Origin: Pseudarthrobacter sp. NamE5
GTDB taxonomy: Bacteria > Actinomycetota > Actinomycetes > Actinomycetales > Micrococcaceae
DNA length: 64,000 bases
Assembly (NCBI RefSeq): GCF_005796225.1
Contig: NZ_CM016730.1
Coordinates: 163,931 to 227,930 of the forward strand
Direction: 5' to 3'
Position 1 is the first letter of the stretch, and each line of letters starts with the position of its first letter. A program made the translations under genes and the position numbers. The notes below the pieces were generated by a model. That model made no database searches and was not told the DNA's origin. It saw nothing but the letters and a program-made list of their open reading frames with translations. Of this stretch, positions 18,130-27,555 are shown piece by piece.

Positions 18130-19469
18130 CCGCCAGGCAGAGGCAGCTTCACCTCAACGCCTTCCTCATGAGCACCGGCCACCATGAGGCGTCATGGCGG
18201 CTACCGGAAAGCGACAGCCATGCAGGGACGGACGTAACCCATTTCCAGCGCCTGGCGCAGACAGCCGAACGCGGGAGACTGGATTCTATTTTCTTCGCCG
18301 ACTCCCCGGTGTTGCACGGCGACGTCACCCAACGACCCTACGGAAGCCTGGAACCCACAGTCCTGCTCGCGGCGATAGCGGCCGTCACGGAACGGATCGG
18401 ACTCATAGCCACCGCCTCCACCACGTACAACGAGCCGTACAACCTCGCCCGCCGCTTCGCCTCGGTAGATCAGATCAGCGGCGGCAGGGCGGGATGGAAC
18501 GTCGTCACCACGGCCGGGGACGCTGCGGCGAAGAACTTTTCCCTGACCGGTCAACCTGCGCACGCGCAACGATACGAACGGGCCGCAGAGTTCCTCGACG
18601 TCGCCAAGAAGCTGTGGAACAGCTGGGATGATGACGCCGTCGTGGCCGACAAGGCAGCCGGCATCTGGGCGGATAACACCCGGGTGCACCCGGCTAACCA
18701 TGAGGGCCGGCACTTTCAGGTTGAGGGCGCCCTGGACGTTCCAAGGTCCCCGCAAGGGCACCCCGTGATTGTGCAGGCAGGCTCCTCCGAGAATGGCAAA
18801 GACTTCGCCGCCCGCTACGCCGAAGCGGTCTTCACCGCGCACCAGACTCTGGCCGATGCCCAGGCGTTCTACTCCGACCTGAAACACCGCACCGCAGCAA
18901 CAGGCAGGGACCCGGAATCGATCAAGATCCTGCCCGGCATCGTACCGGTCATCGCCTCAACCGAGCAGGAAGCGCAACGGCTCGAACAAGAACTCGATGA
19001 CCTCATCCTTCCCGAATACGCCCGCAACCAGCTCGCCGGGGTACTGCGTGTTCCGGCGGAGTCCCTGAAGCTGGACGAACAGTTGCCGGCCGAACTGCCC
19101 TCCGAAGACCAGATCGAAGGCGCCAAAAGCAGGTACACCCTGATCGTGAACCTGGCCCGCCGGGAACACCTCACCGTACGACAACTCATTGGACGGCTCG
19201 GCGGCGGCCGGGGGCACCGGACATTCGCCGGCACCCCCGAACAGGTGGCGGACGCGATCCAGGAATGGTTCGAAGCGGGCGCCGCGGACGGGTTCAACAT
19301 CATGCCACCCGTGCTGCCATCCGGACTGGACATCTTCGTGGACCAGGTCGTACCCATCCTCCAGAACCGGGAACTCTTCCGGCGGGAGTACTCCGGACGG
19401 ACCCTCCGGGAACACTTTGGATTAGACAAACCCGCGGATCTATCCGCCCGGGTACCGCTACCGGTCTAG
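18126..19469 (+). CDS. FMN-dependent LLM monooxygenase, NtaA/SnaA/DszA family
   Basis: 447 aa. Family signatures: LHLNAFLMSTGHHEASWR at the N-terminus, FFADSPVL, TYNEPYNLARRFASVDQISGGRAGWNVVTT, and VIVQAGSSENGKDFAARYAEAVFT. These are two-component monooxygenases using FMNH2 supplied by a separate reductase and acting on chelators, sulfones or sulfur heterocycles. The 4-bp overlap with the dioxygenase suggests they act on one substrate or on successive intermediates. A flavin reductase gene at 21244 is a likely partner. Confidence 0.92.
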   Translation: MTARQRQLHLNAFLMSTGHHEASWRLPESDSHAGTDVTHFQRLAQTAERGRLDSIFFADSPVLHGDVTQRPYGSLEPTVLLAAIAAVTERIGLIATASTTYNEPYNLARRFASVDQISGGRAGWNVVTTAGDAAAKNFSLTGQPAHAQRYERAAEFLDVAKKLWNSWDDDAVVADKAAGIWADNTRVHPANHEGRHFQVEGALDVPRSPQGHPVIVQAGSSENGKDFAARYAEAVFTAHQTLADAQAFYSDLKHRTAATGRDPESIKILPGIVPVIASTEQEAQRLEQELDDLILPEYARNQLAGVLRVPAESLKLDEQLPAELPSEDQIEGAKSRYTLIVNLARREHLTVRQLIGRLGGGRGHRTFAGTPEQVADAIQEWFEAGAADGFNIMPPVLPSGLDIFVDQVVPILQNRELFRREYSGRTLREHFGLDKPADLSARVPLPV

Positions 19470-19825
19470 GTTCAAGAAAAAGAACACGCCCCAGCTTCGG
19501 GAGGCAAGCCGAAATGCGAGTCGCCCACCTCATCGTGGAACAGGTTCTAACAAACCGGGAAAGCTCAAACGGAAGAGGAAGAGACTCGCACCAACAGCAC
19601 CTCCAAAAGCTCGAAAACTGGAGTTCACTTTGGAGGTGCAGCTCAGTAACGCAAGGGACACCGCGGAATATGTCTTCCTGAACCCTACTCTGGGGCTTTT
19701 CTAACCAAAACGCTCGAGGCTGGGGTGTGCGGTAACCGAACAACTGGGTGTAGGGGCATGTCCTGTTGGTTGGGGTGCTGTACGCGTTGCGCCGTGGTCA
19801 GGTCTGGCTGTAGGGCCATGCGATT
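19470..19825. other. Intergenic region with a 10-bp inverted repeat
   Basis: No gene seen. Perfect arms cacctccaaa (19598-19607) and tttggaggtg (19629-19638), about 130 bp after the monooxygenase stop, could form a terminator-like hairpin or be the end of a lost mobile element. Confidence 0.4.
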
Positions 19826-20110
19826 TAGGTTTCGTGAGTGTGCTGAAGCTTTCGACCAGATTTTTCGGGCGCTCGTCCTGGACTTTGACATAGTCCAAGA
19901 TGGATCCGCGGACCCGGTAGGCCAGGCGCCTGACCATGTCGTATTCGGGCCGGATGACGTTTGCGACGCCGAGTTGGTGAGGATTTCGGCGTGCGGTTCG
20001 CTGATGGCCTTGGCCCAGATCTGCGGATATTCGAAGGTGAGGAGCCGAGACGTGGTGAGGATGCTTGCCTCAAGATGGGCACCGATGCCTCCTTCATGGT
20101 GGTGCAGCAT
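19826..20110 (-). pseudogene. Decayed potassium-uptake regulator fragment (TrkA/KtrA RCK domain)
   Basis: Read on the minus strand: GGIGAHLEASILTTSRLLTF and IWAKAISEPHAEIL come in one frame. QLGVANVIRPEYDMVRRLAYRV and SILDYVKVQ follow after a frame change near 19965. The pattern of EASILTT, xAKA, H..IL, GA..V..PE.DM is that of the RCK domain of TrkA/KtrA potassium-channel subunits. The N-terminal part and the C-terminal lobe are missing. It is a relic and is convergent with the monooxygenase gene. Confidence 0.65.
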
Positions 20111-20242
20111 GAAGCACCCCCGCTGATGGTGTCCTGAATTGTGCACGCTGATATCACCGGGCCGGGGATTGCCTGGAGTCTGTGGCGCGGTCCTGGGGCC
20201 AGGAAATCCCGTTCCAAGGCGATGGGTTTTAAGCCACCGTTT

Positions 20243-20752
20243 CTATGCCTCCCTCGCAGGGGCTCCTGCTGAGTGCTGCTGCACCAGTACGCTCAAGCGC
20301 TCGGAGCTTGCCCGCAAGGCGTCCAGCTCGCGGCGGCTATATTCATCGACCGCGCCGTGTATCAAATCCGGGAGTTCTGCGTCTGCTCCCTCGTCCACTT
20401 CGAACTCGTGTGTAAGCGTGACCTCGGAGCAACCGTGCGCCTGCAGGATTGCCCAGTGACCGCCAAGATGCAGCAAGGGATATTCCAGATCGAGCTGTTC
20501 AAATTTGCCCCGGTGCCTGGCAGCGTCGAAGACCCGGTGACAGTGGCTGGAGTTCAAGGCACCGTTCACCACAACGGACGTCCGGAGCTCATGGTCGGCG
20601 TCATCACCGCTTACCCGCTCGGAGTACACGGTCAGACCGTCCAGGAACGGCCAGTGGGTTGAGTCCTGCAGCACGGTGAAGATCAGGTCGGCGGGGGCCT
20701 CGATGGTAAGCCTGTGGGTTGTCCGGCGCGTGGTTAGCGACACGTCATACAC
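20243..20752 (-). CDS. SRPBCC family protein (aromatase/cyclase-like)
   Basis: 169 aa, strong GAGGAGGTGT ribosome site before ATG. The helix-grip fold is suggested by THRLTIEAPADLIFTVLQDSTHWPFLDGLTVYSE and CSEVTLTHEFEVDEG, as in polyketide aromatase/cyclases (WhiE/TcmN-like) and coenzyme Q-binding START proteins. No polyketide synthase is nearby. It may bind a hydrophobic or aromatic ligand of the neighbouring oxidation pathway, or be an orphan. Residues 140-169 form a charged helix. Confidence 0.8.
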   Translation of the reverse strand: MYDVSLTTRRTTHRLTIEAPADLIFTVLQDSTHWPFLDGLTVYSERVSGDDADHELRTSVVVNGALNSSHCHRVFDAARHRGKFEQLDLEYPLLHLGGHWAILQAHGCSEVTLTHEFEVDEGADAELPDLIHGAVDEYSRRELDALRASSERLSVLVQQHSAGAPAREA

Positions 20753-21243
20753 CTCCTCGATTCAATGGGAAACATTCAGCAATCTAAGCCAGCCCGGCCC
20801 CGGTGCGCGGGTTTTCGTCCTCTTGCGTCATGACAGGAAATCAGGGGTAACACTAGGTCCCGTAGTCGGCCCTTACCTGGTCACCGGATGAGGCCCGGCT
20901 GTCTTGTACTCTTCGATTGCTGGCAGTGCCTTGAACCGCGCTCCCTAAGTCCGGACAACCACTAACCGATCTTGCCCTGGTCCTTCCCCAGAAGTGCCAA
21001 ACGAACGACCACGCCATTCAGCACCGATAACGGATTGTCAGGTCGGGTCCCGAAGCAATCAGCAGAGGCGCTTGAAGTCGGGGGGCATGGAACAGCGAGA
21101 AGCGCTGTCAGCCCAGGACTTGATTACCTCATGATGCGAATCGTGAACGCAGGTTGCCTTGGGCGTCAGTCCGTTTCACCACCGGTTGAACCCCACGCAA
21201 GCGGGTGGTTGGTTGGAGTCACCGGTTTCGAAAGGAAAAGAAC
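20753..21243. other. Promoter-containing intergenic region
   Basis: Divergent between the SRPBCC gene and the flavin reductase. It contains gcaccgataacggattgtc at about 21015, a partial match to the start of the dispersed repeat seen at 13088, 23706 and 47331. No coding remnant recognised. Confidence 0.4.
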
Positions 21244-21762
21244 ATGACGGAACACTTCGATCTCAGTCAGCAGCGCCTGCGCCATATCCTGGGTCACTTC
21301 GCCTCCGGGCTGACCGTCATCACCGCGGCCACGGACAACGGTCCCGCCGGCTTCACATGCCAGTCCTTTTCTTCCCTTTCACTGGAACCGCCGCTGGTGA
21401 CCTTCTGCCCGGCCCGCAGCTCCAGTACCTGGCCCCACCTGCGCCGCGCCAACCGTTTCACCGTAAATATCCTGCCGGCCGGACACCAGCACCTGGCTGC
21501 CCAGTTCGCCCGCTCCGGTACCGATAAATTCGCCGGCGTGGAATATTCGGCTTCCCCGCTGGGCAACCCCATACTGAATCAGTCGCTCGCCTGGGTGGAC
21601 TGCGAACTACATGAAGAGTATGACGGCGGCGACCACACCATTGTGGTCGGTGCTGTCCGCGCCCTGAAGGCCCGGGAAGCGGCCGAACCGCTCCTCTTCT
21701 ACAAGGGCAACTACATCAACGGTCCGCAGCTCCGCGCCGGCCGGCTGGAAAGCGTGGCATGA
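21244..21762 (+). CDS. Flavin reductase family protein
   Basis: 172 aa from ATG 21244, preceded by GAAAGGAAAAG. FMN-binding split-barrel features: LRHILGHFASGLTVITAATDNGPAGFTCQSFSSLSLEPPLVTFCPARSSSTW corresponds to the family N-terminal block, and ANRFTVNILPAGHQHLAAQFA to the middle. GDHTIVVGAVRAL and LLFYKGNY complete it. It reduces free FMN with NAD(P)H and is the obvious candidate to feed the LLM monooxygenase at 18126. It is 1.8 kb away and separated by decayed DNA, which suggests a former contiguous operon. Confidence 0.9.
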   Translation: MTEHFDLSQQRLRHILGHFASGLTVITAATDNGPAGFTCQSFSSLSLEPPLVTFCPARSSSTWPHLRRANRFTVNILPAGHQHLAAQFARSGTDKFAGVEYSASPLGNPILNQSLAWVDCELHEEYDGGDHTIVVGAVRALKAREAAEPLLFYKGNYINGPQLRAGRLESVA

Positions 21763-22159
21763 CGTCTGCCGCACCCGACACCTCCCAGCGGAAGCGCCGC
21801 CCGACCAAGACGGCAATCGTCGACACGCGGCGTCGCGGCGAGCACTACCAAGCAAGCCGACACCAAGGGCATCTTCGACCTGACAGCACACAAAGAGCGG
21901 AAACTACTGCCGATAATTTCCAGGTATGAATAGCACCGCTATGCCGTTGTTGCCACCAGAACTGACACGACAGCAGTCCTTCCCACACAAGACCGACCTG
22001 GAGGATGAGCTCTACGACGCTCCTAAGCGCCGGGCTTCGACATGCTCCTGCATGCCCTATCGGTAGCCCGGGACCACGAGACCGTGCCGTCACCGGTCCG
22101 ATCTTCGACGCGGCCTACGAATACATTCGCCGCAAAATGCTCGCCGGAAGGGCTCTCCC
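21763..22159 (+). pseudogene. Degenerate coding remnants, possibly including a chrB-like 3' end
   Basis: An ATGA overlap at 21759 opens a 57-codon frame without recognised homology. Segments such as GIFDLTAHKERKLLPIISRYE and IFDAAYEYIRRKMLAGRALP lie in different frames. The last one ends in the TGA that overlaps the chrA start (22160-22163). An upstream chromate-resistance gene (ChrB-like) is plausible but not proven. Confidence 0.35.
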
Positions 22160-23528
22160 ATGAGCCGCCTGAACAGCACCGACCGCACAGAGGATCTCAT
22201 CCCGCTGCGCGAGGCCACCAAAGCATGGTTCAAGATCTCCCTGCAGACCTTCGGCGGCCCGGCCGGGCAGATCGCCTGATGCACCGGTCCCTTGTGGAGG
22301 AGAATCGCTGGATCGGGGAACGGCGTTTCCTGCACGCCCTGTCCTACTGCACGCTGCTGCCCGGCCCCGAGGCCCAGCAGCTGGCCATCTACATCGGCTG
22401 GCTGCTCAACGGCGCCCGCGGCGGGCCGATCGCTGGAACGCTGTTCGTCCTGCCCGGTGTCGTAGCACTGCTGGCACTCTCGGCCACTTATGCCGCCTTC
22501 GTGGACACGGGCGTCGTCACCGCCCTGTTCACCGGCCTGGCCGCCGCGGTCCTGGCCATCGTCGCCCAAGCGGTTATTAAAGTCGCCAAACGCGCCCTCG
22601 CCCTGCACCACCGGGCCCTCGTGCCCTCGCCGTCGCCGCGTTCGTGGCCCTGGCCGTTTTCCACGTGCCTTTCCCCGCGGTGGTTGCGGCCGCGGCCCTC
22701 ACTGGGTGGACCATAAGACGGGTACGGCCCGGGATTATGGCCGCCCCGGCGTCGAAACAGACAGCTGACGGGCCGACACCGATAATCGCCGACGACGCCC
22801 TGCATCAGTCCAGGCCTTCCGCCCGGCGGGCCCTGCTCGTGCTGGGCGCAGGGATCCCGCTGTGGCTGGCCCCCGTCGGGCTAGCGGCGTTGCTCACCGG
22901 CCCGGGCAGCGTGTTCACGCAGCAGGGCCTGTTCTTCTCCGGCACCGCCTTGGTCACTTTCGGCGGGGCCTACGCGGTCCTGGCCTACGTCGCCCAGCAG
23001 GCCGTCGCCAGCTACGGCTGGCTGACCCCCGGGGAGATGGTGAAGGGCCTTGCCCTGGCCGAGACCACCCCCGGCCCCCTGATCATGGTCGTGCAGTTCG
23101 TGGCGTTCCTTGGCGCCTTCCGCGACCCCGGCACCCTCGACCCCTGGGTCGCCGCGGTGCTCGCCTCACTGCTGACCACCTGGGTGACGTTCGTTCCCTG
23201 CTTCCTGTTCATCTTCCTCGGCGCACCGTACGTTGAACGCCTGCGTGGAAACAAGTCCCTTTCCGCGGCCCTGACCGGTATTACCGCCGCTGTCGTGGGC
23301 GTGATCGCCAACCTCGCCGTCTACTTCGCCGTCCACACCTTCTTCACTACAACCACAGCCCTGATCTGGGGACCGAACCACCTTGACGTGCCAGACATCG
23401 CCAGCCTGCACCCGACCGCTGTCCTGATCTCGATCGCTGCCATGTTCATGATCTTCAAGCTCAAGTGGAGCGTCCTGCGCACCCTCGGCGTCTGTGCCGC
23501 CGCCGGCCTCGCATCCGGTCTCCTCTAA
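22160..23528 (+). pseudogene. chrA: Chromate transporter chrA with two frameshifts
   Basis: ATG 22160 follows GGAAGGG. The first frame gives REATKAWFKISLQTFGGPAGQIA, the classic CHR-domain start, and stops at 22279. The second frame continues MHRSLVEENRWIGERRFLHALSYCTLLPGPEAQQLAIYIG. Near 22622 the frame changes again and runs to the end at 23528 (the second CHR domain with SGTALVTFGGAYAVLAYVAQQAV and LAETTPGPLIMVVQFVAFLG). Both shifts look like single small indels in GC-rich runs, so sequencing error cannot be excluded. An intact product would be a roughly 450-residue chromate/sulfate antiporter of two CHR domains. Confidence 0.8.
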
Positions 23529-24163
23529 ATCCGCCCCAAACACGTTGCCTTAATGTCACCCTGGTAAAGCCACCGGTGCGTCTCCGGTTCGCGCTTAAAG
23601 CCCTCGATAAAGAACTCCACTCTTGAGAGAGGGAACTTCAGCCGGTCTTGCTAAAAAAGACAAGGGCCTCGTGCAACCCTCACGGCGTCGCTTCCTCGGT
23701 TTCAATGCCGATTAGTGGATATTCGGTCAAGTAGCCTGAGGACCTACCCAAGCCCAAAGAGGATACGGTACCCGCCGGATCTGGCGGGGTTCGGAGACGT
23801 CGTGTCGCCGAAATGTCGGCTGTCAGAATAACGTCCAATTCCAACTCATTGACAGTGACTCGATGAGGCTTTCAGATCCCATCCTGACAACCCGGGGGGA
23901 GGAAATTGAGGGGGCGGTCCGTCCCGCGGAGGCGAAAGAGCCGAAATGTGGGGCTTGGTGGGGATTCGTTTGGGGGCAGGGGATGGCGAAGTCACCTCGC
24001 TCGGCTCGGGACGTTTCCGAGAACAAGGCCCCAGCTCCGACGATGGGAAAATCCTCCCTGGTCAGGCGAGTGCGGCGTCAGGTTGGGGTGTAGTCCACGT
24101 ACCATTAGGGGCCTTCAAGGTTCTGCGCGACATAATGTTGCCGCACACCGTGACGGAAACTGG
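23529..24163. other. Non-coding stretch dominated by the dispersed repeat, copy B
   Basis: No intact gene. Copy B of the dispersed repeat occupies about 23705-24095. The remainder up to the truncated GntR fragment shows nothing recognisable. Confidence 0.5.
23705..24095 (+). repeat. Dispersed repeat, copy B
   Basis: Begins gccgattagtggatattcgg, then gacagtgactcgatgag, cagatcccatcctgacaa, cgagaacaaggcccca and aggttggggtgtag. The same order of blocks is seen at 13085-13550. A short form of the first block is at 47331 and perhaps at 21015. Confidence 0.6.
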
Positions 24164-24560
24164 CTATGCGCTGTCATTCTCCTTGGACAACAGTCTCTGC
24201 GCGCTTCCGATGATGTGATCCTTCACCCGCTCCTTGATCAGCTCCTTGTCGTTTGAGCGAAAAGCGTCCACGAGCTCCTGATGCTCCTGGGGAATGTCTT
24301 GAATAGCACTGTGGCGGGCAGACAGCTTATAAATCTGCATCCTGATTCGCGGCTGGACGTTGTTCCAGATCTGTAGGGCGTGAGTAGAGTCAGCAGAGCG
24401 AACAAGCAGTTCGTGAAACTTCAGGTCAAGCTCATTAACATCCTGGAGAACGCCGACATCGGCAGCGCGGCGCATCTGGTCAACGATGCTTTGCAGACCA
24501 GTCAGTGTTTCCTCTTGGGTATCGATTTGAACCGCGGCATAGGTTTCTATTGCAAGGCGG
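24164..24560 (-). pseudogene. C-terminal (FCD) half of a GntR-family regulator
   Basis: The frame RRRLAIETYAAVQIDTQEET followed by ELDLKFHELLVRSADSTHAL and EHQELVDAFRSNDKELIKERVKDHI is an FCD effector domain. No winged helix precedes it: upstream on the minus strand the sequence becomes the C-terminus of an MFS protein in another frame. The regulator therefore lost its N-terminal half by deletion and cannot bind DNA. Confidence 0.8.
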
Positions 24561-25443
24561 CGGCGCACCCAAGGATCGCCGCTCCGGTGAGGACCTTCTT
24601 GCGGGGGAAACGGCTGGCCAGGAACGCTGCGGTTGCTGCTCCAATCAGGGACCCTGATTGCATGATGAGGGTGAACCAAAGGCTGGTGTTTACGGCGTAG
24701 CCCCGGGAGACCAGAATGGTTGGCATCAGGGTCAGCATTGAGATCTGGGCTGCGTAGGACATGCACACGGCGATGCAGAGCAGGACGGTCCGTTTCAAGA
24801 GCCTGCCGCGCAGGGCATCCTTCCAGTGGCCCTTGGACTCTATGACCGCCGGTCCAGGAACGGCTGTGATATAGACTTCGGGATTGTCGATCCGTCCTGA
24901 CAGCTTGCCCCGGGCGAGCCGGGTGATGACCATGTTCGCTTCATCGAGCCGGCCCTGTGAGGCCAGAAAACGGGGAGTTTCCGGCACATACCGCCGGAAG
25001 AACATGACCAGCAGTGCCGGAATAAGGAGCAGGCCGAAGATTCAACGCCACTTGTCCGGGCCGTCGAAGAGGGTGAAGACCAGGATGCCGAAAGCGGGGG
25101 CCAGCATGTTACCAAGGCCTGCGGCGGTGACGTTGATGAGCCCTACAGCGGTGCCGCGGTGCTTGGCTGCGAAGAACTTGGCCATCATGATCACGGCGAC
25201 GGCGATCTCGCCTCCGAGTCCGAAGCCAACGATGAACCGTCCCGCGGCGAGGACCGGGTAGTTCGGTGCCACGGCACAGAGCAGTGAACCCCCCGCGAAG
25301 ATGATGAGATTGATGACCAGCGTGTTGCGGCGGCCGTACTTGTCGACAATGAGTCCGGTTGCCACGCGCCTGAGTGCTGTGGCGGTGAACGTCATGGTAT
25401 TAAACCGGGCCAGTGATGCCGACAGCGTTCTGTTCCAAGGCAT
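24547..25443 (-). pseudogene. MFS transporter pseudogene with in-frame stop and lost ends
   Basis: The residue string TGLIVDKYGRRNTLVINLII, RFIVGFGLGGEIAVAVIMMAKFFA, then PETPRFLASQGRLDEA are AAHS/MHS-type MFS motifs. Near 25042 the expected Trp codon after DKWR is TGA, splitting the frame. The N-terminal helix is missing (junction about 25400-25440) and the C-terminal helices are lost at about 24555, where the sequence runs into the GntR fragment. Part of the 19.5-26.3 kb decay zone. Confidence 0.8.
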
Positions 25444-25691
25444 TAAAAAATACCCCGAGCAAAATCATCAGCACAATCTGGCGGTGTGCACCTGTAACCC
25501 CGATACGCTGATACGCGCCTTCGATTTGTTTAGCGAGGGTGGTCTTGGTGCTCCCAGCCTCTGATACCCCCATGCGGAACCCGATCCTGCGTTACCTTTG
25601 GTTTTGGTTTTTCGCCACCTGCATCGTCGCAGCAATGAACGCGTCCATCACCTGAAACTGTGCCGGCCGCGAACCCGCGTCCCAACGTAGG
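25444..25691. other. Short intergenic region
   Basis: No gene supported. It lies between the lost 5' end of the MFS pseudogene and the oxidoreductase stop. Confidence 0.4.
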
Positions 25692-26307
25692 CTATTCGGC
25701 CGGGTACTGCTGTTTCCGTAGTACCCATGCCAGGTGGGCTGCGTTGCGGGCGAGTCCAGCGTTGGTGGAAGCAACTGGGTCGGGTACTTTGTCGAGGTCT
25801 TTGAAGTCCACGGTTTGCATGGCTTCACCGACCCAGTAGGTTGCACCCTGGGCGGGGATGGTGAAGCCGATGTCGTTCAGACCCTGCATCATGTCGGCGA
25901 TGGTTTTGTGGGCGCCGTCCTCGTTTCCGACGACGGCGATCGTGGCAACTTTCCCGTACATGATGGGCCTGCCCTGGTCGTCGGTTTCGGACAGGTCAGC
26001 GTCGAGGCGTTCCATTACCTGTTGGGCGACGCTGCAGGGGTGGCCCAACCAAATGGGCGTGGACAGGACGAGGATGTCCGCGGCGAGGATTTGTTCCCGG
26101 ATGGAAGGCCATTGATCACCGTTGCCCATGTCGATCTGCACGCCGCGTTTAACGTCGTAGTCCACTACCCGCAGGCAGGAAGTGCTGACCCCGTTTTCTT
26201 CGAGTGCGTCCAGGATATGCCGGGCCATGAGCTCGCTGCTCGAAGGCTTCGGGCTGGGGGTAAGGGTACAGACTACAGACGATGGCGATGGCAGTGAGGT
26301 CGATCAT
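25692..26307 (-). pseudogene. Flavodoxin-fold NAD(P)H-dependent oxidoreductase, frameshifted by a 7-bp duplication
   Basis: Start ATG 26307 follows GAAGGGAACC. The first codons give MIDLTAIAIVC; then the 7-bp unit tacagac occurs twice in tandem (26267-26273, 26274-26280) and shifts the frame. Removing one copy restores CTLTPSPKPSSSELMARHILDALEENGV and the rest of the protein: ADILVLSTPIWLGHPCSVAQQVMERLDADL, then KVATIAVVGNEDGAHKTIADMMQGL. An internal ATG at 26228 could give a shortened protein lacking the FMN phosphate loop. Intact relatives are FMN-binding quinone or nitro reductases. Confidence 0.85.
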
Positions 26308-26465
26308 TGATGGTTCCCTTCCATGGCAGTGGCCGTCCTGCCGCATCCGGAAGAGGAGCAAAGACGTGACGGGACTCCCGGTCCGCAGGTGGCAGGCCTA
26401 ACGCAGCAGTACACCACACGAAAGAGTTCGGCACCATGATTGACGGCAGAGACCTTTGAAAATGG

Positions 26466-26879
26466 TCATGCGGATGGATCAGGGGCCTGGGCGGGAGCGA
26501 AAAATTCCAGGGCCACTCCGTCGGGGTCTTTGAAGCTCAGTACTGTTCCATAGGAAGCAGTTATCAGGCCGCTGTGCTGTACGCCCATGCTGTCGAGGTG
26601 AGCTTCCCATTCTTCAAGCTGGGCGATCCCGGCGACGGAGAATCCGACGTGGTCAAGGCCGGGATTCTGTTCATCGAACGTGCCGAGGCCTTCTGAGGGC
26701 CGGTGTTCTGTCAGTCCCAGGCCAAGGCCGCCGGCAAGGGTGAATTTTCGGCGGACAAAGGGGCCGTCGTTCATGGTGCTGCTGGGCTGCACCCCCAGCA
26801 GCACTGCGTAGAAAGCGGCACTCTTTTCGACATCGGTCACCGTTAGAGCAAAGTGGTCAAGTCCGGGCAGCGAAGGCAT
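26466..26879 (-). CDS. VOC family (glyoxalase/dioxygenase fold) protein
   Basis: 137 aa from ATG 26879, chosen because AAAGGAAAC stands just before it; ATG 26894 lacks such a site. LDHFALTVTDVEKSAAFYAVLLGVQP and GLDHVGFSVAGIAQLEEWEAHL are the two beta-alpha-beta-beta-beta modules. Metal ligands likely His9, the Glu of LGLGLTEH, His in LDHVGF and Glu in GVALEFFAP. Possibly a lyase or detoxification enzyme; substrate unknown. Confidence 0.88.
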   Translation of the reverse strand: MPSLPGLDHFALTVTDVEKSAAFYAVLLGVQPSSTMNDGPFVRRKFTLAGGLGLGLTEHRPSEGLGTFDEQNPGLDHVGFSVAGIAQLEEWEAHLDSMGVQHSGLITASYGTVLSFKDPDGVALEFFAPAQAPDPSA

Positions 26880-27034
26880 GGTGTTTCCTTTCATGGCAAG
26901 ATTTCCAGCTTGCGCAGGTGAAGTTGTGAGAGTTCTGCAGGGCTTGCGTTAGCGGATATCGCTCTTGACCCGGATCCAATGGACTTTCCGTTGTTTTGCG
27001 GTAGCTTTCCACCAGGCACGTCGGATTCTGTTGG

Positions 27035-27421
27035 TCAGGCCAATTCCGCTGTTGGCCTGCTTGGTTGGATGAAGGTGCCTGTTCCCTGGTGGAGCATCCT
27101 TCGGCCGAGGCCGCCGTCTGCCCAAACCCATACGACGGAATTGTCCGGCATTACGGCGTCCACCGTTCCGGATCCTTTGATGCCTTCGGCAATGAAGCTG
27201 ACGTGCTCACCTACTTCAAGGCGGTCCTTCCGCCGCTTCCGGATTCGGGAGCCCTTGTGGGCAGTAGCAGCATCCCCCTGGTTCGAGCGGTCACCGGAGG
27301 GTTGCTGGCCGTATTCCTCCTTGGTTGTTTCGAAGCTGCTGGGGCTGGTGAGAGCTTCAGGCTGTGCCGCCTCCGTCGGGGTTTCGGTGACATTCACCGT
27401 TTCCGGAAGGTTGTGGTCCAT
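27035..27421 (-). CDS. Hypothetical protein with a small conserved C-terminal domain (128 aa)
   Basis: Start ATG 27421 is 6 nt after AAAGGA. The N-terminal half is disordered and charged (TETPTEAAQPEAL, RIRKRRKDR). The C-terminal about 55 residues (GEHVSFIAEGIKGSGTVDAVMPDNSVVWVWADGGLGRRMLH) resemble the small protein at 35028-35249 (VDAAMPDSSIVWLEPQGARHRTL), so both share a beta-rich domain of unknown function. No membrane segment. Confidence 0.65.
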   Translation of the reverse strand: MDHNLPETVNVTETPTEAAQPEALTSPSSFETTKEEYGQQPSGDRSNQGDAATAHKGSRIRKRRKDRLEVGEHVSFIAEGIKGSGTVDAVMPDNSVVWVWADGGLGRRMLHQGTGTFIQPSRPTAELA

Positions 27422-27555
27422 ACTCATTCCTTTCAGAGGAGGCATAGAAGACCCCTCTTTTTTAGCCGAGAAAGGTGTGCAGGCCGGCAGTGCAAGCCCT
27501 GGTTGTGGAGTTGCACTGCCGGCCGTGGGAGGACGGTCCGCTCAAAAAGCGTTTG

